Source: Enchytraeus crypticus
Lineage: Eukaryota > Annelida > Clitellata > Enchytraeida > Enchytraeidae
Assembly: GCA_905160935.1 (NCBI GenBank)
Contig: CAJHZI010000433.1
Location: 310,001 to 374,000, forward strand
DNA: 64,000 nucleotides
Reading direction: 5' to 3'
This document shows, one piece after another, positions 59,501-64,000 of this stretch. Each line of letters begins with the position of its first letter. Position 1 is the stretch's first letter. The notes beneath the pieces are model-generated. The model was not told where the DNA came from. It ran no database searches and saw nothing but the letters and a program-made list of their open reading frames with translations. The translations under genes and the position numbers were made by a program.

Positions 59501-62500
59501 GAAGTTACGAAAATGCTATGAAATTATTGTATTGCTATGGTGCAAAATTATTTACTCCAGATAGCTTTAACACATATAGAATGTCATATATAATTATTTG
59601 TAAATCTGGCTGCAAAAATATTCAGGTAGCACAATAAAATTAGAAAAAATTCATAATTTGAATTTAACAAGAACAAATCCACCTAGATTGAGTCAAGCAT
59701 TTTCTGATTTTTATGGGATACTCTCGTCACTTTTGTCTCTTTTATGTTAATCTTCATTCAATATTTCAATGCCGTATCATTCAGACTATCCATTATCTTA
59801 TGTAGGCCCGTCTCGCTTCCCGCTCCCATTCCTTTGTACTGCTACCATTTTAAAATTGTGTCTGAACCAGCCTTACCTGAACATATGCTGTTAGATACTG
59901 TAAGACATGTAAATGAAAAAACTAATATATATTTGTTTTGTACTTTTGTTCTTACTATCTTTATATAATGTCAGGCTTGCGAAGAAGAGGGGAACTCCAA
60001 GAGTTTGGTTCGGCTCGGTTTGGACGAAGTCTGGGTTCGGGTTCGGGTTCGGCCAGAGTCTGGGTTAGGGTTCGGTTCGGTTCGGCCAGAGTCTGGGTTC
60101 GGATTCGGGTTCGGTCAAAGTCTGGGTTCGCGTTCGGTTCGGTCAAAATTCTAGATTTTAGGGTTCGGTTCGATTCCCATCTCTAAAAAATAGTAACAAG
60201 TATTATGGTGGAATGATCAACCATGTTGATCTCTATCACTTTTAATACTGGTCACATGCTTAAACCAATAGACAATTTAGTCCATTTTCCGTTTAACCAG
60301 TCACGTGAATGTCTGAGATTATATTATCTGGTCAGCGCGGCAGGGAATCGAACCCACGAGGATTCAATTCACCTAAGGAAATGTCATTTAAAATTTAATG
60401 ACGTTACCTTACTCTACATATATGTATATGAAACACACCGCCAAACAACTACTAAGGATATACAGAGAGGGCAAACAATACACCCTAGGGAAATCTCAAT
60501 ATCGACGTCAAAGCCTCAACTGTTTTCACAATATTTCAAATTTTTCTACACATTCTAATCGAGGAATTTTGAGATGGGTACAATCTACCCTTTAGGTGGA
60601 AAGTATTAATTAATAAAAATTAAGTTACAACGTTTCTACAAAAAAGTATGGAAAAAGTCACTTCAAAAAGCTTCATTAAATAAAAAGAAAAAAGCCACTT
60701 CAAAGGATTACAAATATAGCAGTAGAGCAAATTCTTATGGAAATACGAATTACTGCAATATATTTTGGACGTTTCAGTTAGAAAAAATGAAACTTGTCCA
60801 GTTACAGTTAGTTTATTCTACCACCAGGTGGTAGGTATCTGAGATAAGGTGTTTCAGGACCAAAACTAGCTAAGTGCTGTTATACTACGCAGATAAATAG
60901 TTAATATTAAAGACACCCTCTGTCGATCAATCTTTTATTTTTTTGCAGATAGCACAATTCATAGATAATTATCTAAATGTTATTAAAGTACGAAATTTAT
61001 AATATTTATATAATGTAATGCTCGAAAAGTTATAGGCAAACGGAGCAATAAGTTGACAATGAGAATGAATTATATTTGCTGTGCGAGACTAGACCAATAT
61101 TAGATGAATTAACAGAACCAATTTGTATAAAACACACAAGTCATTGCACTGCGAAGCAAATATCGTCATTTAAGCATTTGTGTTCATTAGCATGCAGTCG
61201 TCGGTGAGTTGAAACCTAAACTATCGAATGTCTTAATAGCGTAGGGGTAACGTCATGAAGTTTTAAATGACAGATCCTGAGGTGAATTGAACACTCGTGG
61301 GTTCAAATCCCAGCCACGCTGATCTGAGAGTAAAATCTCGGACATTCACAGGACTGGCTATACGGAAAATGGTCTAAATTGCCTAACGGTTTAAACATGT
61401 GGTATTAAAAGTGATAGATTTCAACATAGTTGATCATTTCACTTATAATGCGTGTTTACTTTTTACTATCTCAACTGGCCAGGGAAAGTTGAGGATAATG
61501 CACGAACCCAATTTATGTTTACCTTATTCCACAAATACACTACTCTCACATTAAACTGCCTCAACAACAGCAAATGTCTGCAAGAAATTGTAATACATCA
61601 ATAACGAACACGTCTAATGGAAGCATCGCCCATTTCATCACTATAATAATAATAATGCTTGGTCGGAGCATGTGTAGATATCAAGCAGGCGCCAGTGCTG
61701 ACAGGCTGTGTCTCACGCTCACTTACTAGAGCCTATACGCCGTTGATATAGATTCAATTTGTGTACATCACAGTGTTTGCTCACCACACTGAGCTCTCGG
61801 AATAGTAGTACACTGGAATATCCAAAATCGAACACCACACGTACAAACCGAAACACGGAAGAGTTTGGGTAAAAAATTACGGAAGAGTTCGAATAAATAC
61901 AGCTCGTGATTCATAACGATAATATTGGAGGGGATTTAGCGGACCCGGTTAAGCTGCGCGTCAATTGAACGCACTAAAGCCAAGTTGCGTGCGGTTAGTA
62001 CTTTTTGAGCAAGCACTTTGGAAGACCGAGTGTTGACAGCTTTGAATGAAAAAAAATTCCGAAGGTATTGGAAGGTTATTCTTAAATCCGCGCCGGCTGC
62101 AATCCATGCGCCAACAAAAGGCAGCGATTATATTAATAATCATGGAGGGAAAAAGGATGAAATAACGAAAACTACAAAAATAGCAACTAAAAAAGGAAGC
62201 CATGTAAACACATGCTGTTGTCATGTGTGTAACTAAACAGAATATAAAAAACAACCGACTAAAATATATACTGGAAATTTACGCCATAATTTAAGCCTAT
62301 TCTGCTCTACGGTTCTGAAAGTGTAGAAATGTCAAAACCTGTAATTCAGAGCTTGAAAACGCATATTTACAGTAGTATAGCAAGTTATTTCATACACTCG
62401 AATATATAATCATTAGGCATGTTGCTACCTGAATGGTGAAAAAAGATCTAAATAAAATAAGTTACAACAGAGAATCATGACTAACTTAGAAAACAAATAC

Positions 62501-63433
62501 TTTAGACCTGTGCAGAAATGGAAGGCCTCTTAAGTGTAGGATAAATAGACAGTGCTCGTAAGGGAGCATTACTTTATATAAACAACATCTTTATCTTCAA
62601 GATTTCAACAACAGTGAATTGGGGTGAAATATAGAAGAGCACAACAGCCAAAAGAAGAAATTGAAGACAAAATATAAATTTGTATTGTAATATAATGTCT
62701 AGTGAGAAAGTATTAAGAAGACATTTAAGACAAAATATAGATTTATATAGCAATATTATGTCCATTGAGTAAAGTTACATGTAAGGCCTTGTTTGACATC
62801 ACTATCATTTCTTCTAAAGAAATTTCTTTTGGTTGAGTTATAGACAGAGGCTGTCGGTCTATAACTTCTAATCTAAAATCAGAATGCTAATCAAATTTGC
62901 CCCCTGTATTGTTAATTAGACGAAACAAAATCCAATGAAGTAAGACTAAAGGAAACACAACACTAAGATATTAAGCCAAAGTAAAAGTTAGATTTTAAGT
63001 ACTGTATATATGAGCATACATACACTGTTCACAGTCCACTATTACACACACAGTTGAGGAGGCTTCCCTAATCCATCCAGGTGGACTAATTACAAAGGCA
63101 TTGCTCCATGTCAACCTCACTTAAAATAACCCCTTTGCTATCCAGGACTGATTCAGCAGTGGTTTTATATTGAATTCACGCTATATTTATCTGCATTACA
63201 AGCAGACTTGTAGTTGAGACAAAAACTTCTAGACCAAGACCATACCTCTCAAGACCAAGACCCAAGACCAAGATCAGACCATTTTATTTAAAAATTGCAT
63301 AAATAAATATTACGATGAGACCACAAACCAGTAGTCCCCAGAAGCTCATGAAAAGAACAAGAACAATGATGTCAGTGCAGCAGACGTTCTTTCTCTGAGC
63401 CAGAGGATTACGCGATGGTGTTACATCAAGAGC
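40872..63433 (-). CDS. SLC44A1: Choline transporter-like protein 1 (SLC44A1), 5' end missing
   Basis: This is a multipass choline transporter of plasma and mitochondrial membranes. Fifteen minus-strand exons join in phase: 63433-63314, 56045-55900, 55100-54879, 53465-53284, 52398-52309, 51236-51091, 49961-49775, 47588-47414, 46159-46019, 45098-44983, 43721-43684, 43003-42875, 42305-42213, 41601-41506 and 41000-40872. They encode 669 residues plus TAG. Matches to CTL1 include [15 protein letters not shown], a first extracellular loop with several N-glycosylation sequons and cysteines, [39 protein letters not shown], the cysteine-rich [50 protein letters not shown] and the C-terminal [12 protein letters not shown]1 fits better than CTL2. 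The first coding exon (cytoplasmic N-terminus) lies beyond position 64000. The 7.3 kb intron between the first two exons seen contains a hAT-like element. Confidence 0.95.
41286..41468 (-). repeat. Repeat family C
   Basis: Reversed core: gcctaggtgctcaccaaccg and ggatcttagtgctttgtc. It lies in the last SLC44A1 intron. Confidence 0.7.
41588..41748 (-). repeat. 38-bp tandem repeat copying an SLC44A1 splice acceptor
   Basis: Four units spaced 38, 38 and 37 bp. On the minus strand each reads GTTTAG|ATGGTAGT. The one nearest the exon is the true acceptor (exon starts at 41601); the others sit upstream at 41639, 41677 and 41714. Confidence 0.92.
41966..42028. repeat. Fold-back of two repeat C tails
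   Basis: catgatcttcccttaaatcc faces ggatttaagagaagatgatg across about 10 bp, forming an imperfect hairpin. Confidence 0.7.
43228..43462 (-). repeat. Repeat family C
   Basis: Reversed near full-length copy from tcatcttcccttgaatctc to acggacacaac, between SLC44A1 exons. Confidence 0.7.
44132..44620 (+). pseudogene. RTE-like LINE C-terminal fragment
   Basis: Plus-strand frames read [40 protein letters not shown] and [20 protein letters not shown], matching the C-terminal region of the 35-36 kb element. Stops and a frame break make it non-functional. Confidence 0.8.
44878..45003 (-). repeat. 63-bp duplication of an SLC44A1 splice donor
   Basis: Two direct copies 63 bp apart. On the minus strand both read GCCTACACCA.CATAG|GTTACTAC. 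The first is the real donor (exon ends at 44983); the second lies in the intron at 44920. Confidence 0.9.
46405..46562 (-). pseudogene. RTE-like LINE 3' fragment
   Basis: Close match to 35310-35460 (ggtccatggtatataac, cttccactcttctctgtctt), encoding the end of the same ORF in reverse. Confidence 0.7.
47942..48870 (-). pseudogene. CR1/L2-like LINE fragment
   Basis: Minus-strand frames read [49 protein letters not shown] and a C-terminus ending PKPPFL at about 48101. These are typical of CR1/L2-type reverse transcriptase C-termini. The 3' UTR ends at (ATT)n near 47942. Positions 48808-48863 are an inverted copy of 47994-48050. Confidence 0.8.
49122..49545 (-). pseudogene. CR1/L2-like LINE 3' end with the shared tail
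   Basis: The minus strand reads [20 protein letters not shown] and SLGRRSFSF, then stops and a 3' UTR ending in catccttgtatgaggaaac and ggatgctaaacc plus (TTATTA). This links the shared tail motif to a LINE. Confidence 0.7.
50055..50192 (-). repeat. tRNA-derived SINE family E
   Basis: Reversed copy with gatgtcagtgacgggcgagc and a B-box match (GGATTTGAATCC read on the plus strand). Confidence 0.8.
50528..50622. repeat. (GA)n microsatellite
   Basis: Two GAGAGA blocks in an SLC44A1 intron. Confidence 0.95.
51303..51572 (-). repeat. Repeat family C, full-length
   Basis: About 270 bp, from catcatcatcttcccttcaa through aagcgctcaccaaccg to ctcggacacaaca. The best reference copy of the family in the window. 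Confidence 0.75.
51732..51795 (+). mobile_element. LINE/SINE 3' tail fragment
   Basis: gacgtgcctgacatcatcc, ggatgagaaaacggatg, then (TTATT). Confidence 0.55.
52919..53233. repeat. 22-bp minisatellite
   Basis: About 14 units of catgacatctcagtggctac plus ct, beginning about 50 bp downstream (in transcription) of the SLC44A1 exon 53465-53284. Confidence 0.95.
53501..53592. repeat. (TA)n microsatellite
   Basis: TA run with two breaks, about 35 bp upstream of an SLC44A1 exon. Confidence 0.95.
53635..53757 (-). repeat. tRNA-derived SINE family E
   Basis: Reversed copy: ctcactcgaaagcgatgtca, gcgagcccaggat, ccgcggtcgggtatctcacc. Confidence 0.8.
54722..54792 (+). mobile_element. LINE/SINE 3' tail fragment
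   Basis: gacgtccctgacatcacctt, aaggaaacggacgttaaacc, then (ATT)n. Confidence 0.6.
56085..56305 (+). pseudogene. CR1/L2-like LINE 3' end
   Basis: Forward copy of the 3' end of the 47.9 kb element (ccagtgtccatgag, ttggacttcattttgctc-like, gactcaatagagctcg), ending in (ATT)n. Confidence 0.65.
58350..60185 (+). mobile_element. hAT-like non-autonomous DNA transposon
   Basis: About 1836 bp. The left end TCGAGATGGGAAT and the right end (minus strand) TAGAGATGGGAAT form short imperfect inverted repeats. Both sides are flanked by the same 8 bases, AAAAATAG (58342-58349 and 60186-60193), the target-site length typical of hAT. Both subterminal regions are rich in GGTTCGG repeats, in the same orientation. 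No transposase frame is seen. Inside is a reverse LINE fragment (about 59740-59840) and stretches resembling other dispersed repeats. Part of the element is repeated at 10172-10975. The class is inferred from the ends only, and A-rich flanks weaken the duplication evidence a little. Confidence 0.65.
60203..60395 (-). repeat. SINE family B
   Basis: Reverse copy with the B box as GGGAATCGAACCC, directly beside the hAT-like element's right target duplication. Confidence 0.75.
61226..61470 (+). repeat. SINE family B, near full-length
   Basis: A box TAGCGTAGGGG and B box GGTTCAAATCC about 65 bp apart, then the family body and a T-rich end. Confidence 0.8.
61946..62233 (+). repeat. 5S-rRNA-derived SINE (family D)
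   Basis: Same family as 34441-34722. The 5S-like part includes aagccaag, gcggttagtacttt, ggaagaccgagtgttgac and agctttga. The shared body ends near tcatgtgtgtaac. Confidence 0.75.
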
Positions 63434-63815
63434 CTGTTCAAACACAATTAGGTAAATATAAACTTAATAGTAATTAATAAATCATTTATATCTAATATTA
63501 ATAAGGAATTATTACTTGTAAAACATAAATAATTTGAAATACATATTATTAGAACATTTTATATTTTTAGCCTCATATAGTAAGTAGCTTTACTGAAGCT
63601 TTCTTTTAGCACACTTTTACATGCGTAAAACGGTTTAAATTTAAATGCTTTCAAGCTAATAGATTCCTTAATCATAGTGTCGATTTTACAGGACCCGCAT
63701 GCCCAAGCCAATGCCCAAATAGTGCAATTTGTCAACACGCATGTCAATCATGCATGCATGCATGATCATGCATGCATGCATTTTTGGCGCCATTATATAT
63801 TATATTATATCTATA

Positions 63816-63880
<65 letters not shown>

Positions 63881-64000
63881 GATGCTCCAATGTACATACT
63901 ATACACAAAACACACGTTAAATCTAACAGTCTTAGACATTCCACTCGCTTCTATGCAATACTCCCTAAATATTACAAATTACAAAGAAATTTCTAAATAC
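63434..64000. other. SLC44A1 intron up to the window edge
   Basis: No upstream coding exon was found. Contains CATG-rich sequence (63733-63782) and a TA tract (63810-63880). Confidence 0.6.
63810..63880. repeat. (TA)n microsatellite
   Basis: TA run with one TACATA break. Confidence 0.95.

Noticed and set aside
60001..60180. GGTTCGG-rich stretch as an internal telomere-like repeat
   Set aside because: It coincides with the end of a transposon-like element and recurs at its other end and in the second copy.

Overview
The window is nuclear DNA from an animal, AT-rich, with spliced genes (GT-AG introns of about 0.6 to 7 kb) set in dense dispersed repeats. Five recognisable protein genes are present, and none fits a bacterium or a plant. 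Low GC, long TA tracts, tRNA-derived and 5S-rRNA-derived SINEs and decayed non-LTR retrotransposons suggest an invertebrate bilaterian. A mollusc or another lophotrochozoan is my best guess, but the sequence does not prove it. Gene names rest on protein motifs I recognised in stitched exons; every exon join listed is phase-consistent.

Plus strand, left to right: the 3' end of huntingtin (exons 390-552, 1566-1726, 2777-2999); a complete CIMIP2/FAM166 (UPF0605) ciliary microtubule inner protein gene in seven exons (8775-15563); and a complete ATG10 gene in five exons (19835-25043). Minus strand: a complete PDZD11 gene in seven exons (32575 down to 27026), convergent with ATG10; and an SLC44A1-like choline transporter gene with 15 exons in the window (63433 down to 40872), whose first coding exon lies beyond the right edge. 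These are unrelated housekeeping or ciliary genes, with no sign of an operon or shared pathway.

Between and inside the genes are at least five SINE-like families: A (tRNA-headed), B (tRNA-derived), C (unclassified, with a GATGAT-rich tail), D (5S-derived) and E (tRNA-derived). There are several LINE fragments: RTE-like at 22.9, 35.3-36.6, 44.1 and 46.4 kb, and CR1/L2/jockey-like at 16.3-18.3, 47.9-49.5 and 56.1 kb. A roughly 1.84 kb hAT-like element with 8-bp target duplications lies at 58350-60185, and a partial copy lies at 10.2-11.0 kb. Minisatellites and long (TA)n tracts are frequent.

The most unusual pattern is that three tandem repeats are built on genuine splice junctions. These are 19 copies of the CIMIP2 exon-2 donor, four copies of an SLC44A1 acceptor, and a duplicated SLC44A1 donor. 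A fourth array, in a PDZD11 intron, repeats a perfect GTAAGT donor-like motif. Using the nearest extra junction in each of the first three cases would hit a stop codon.
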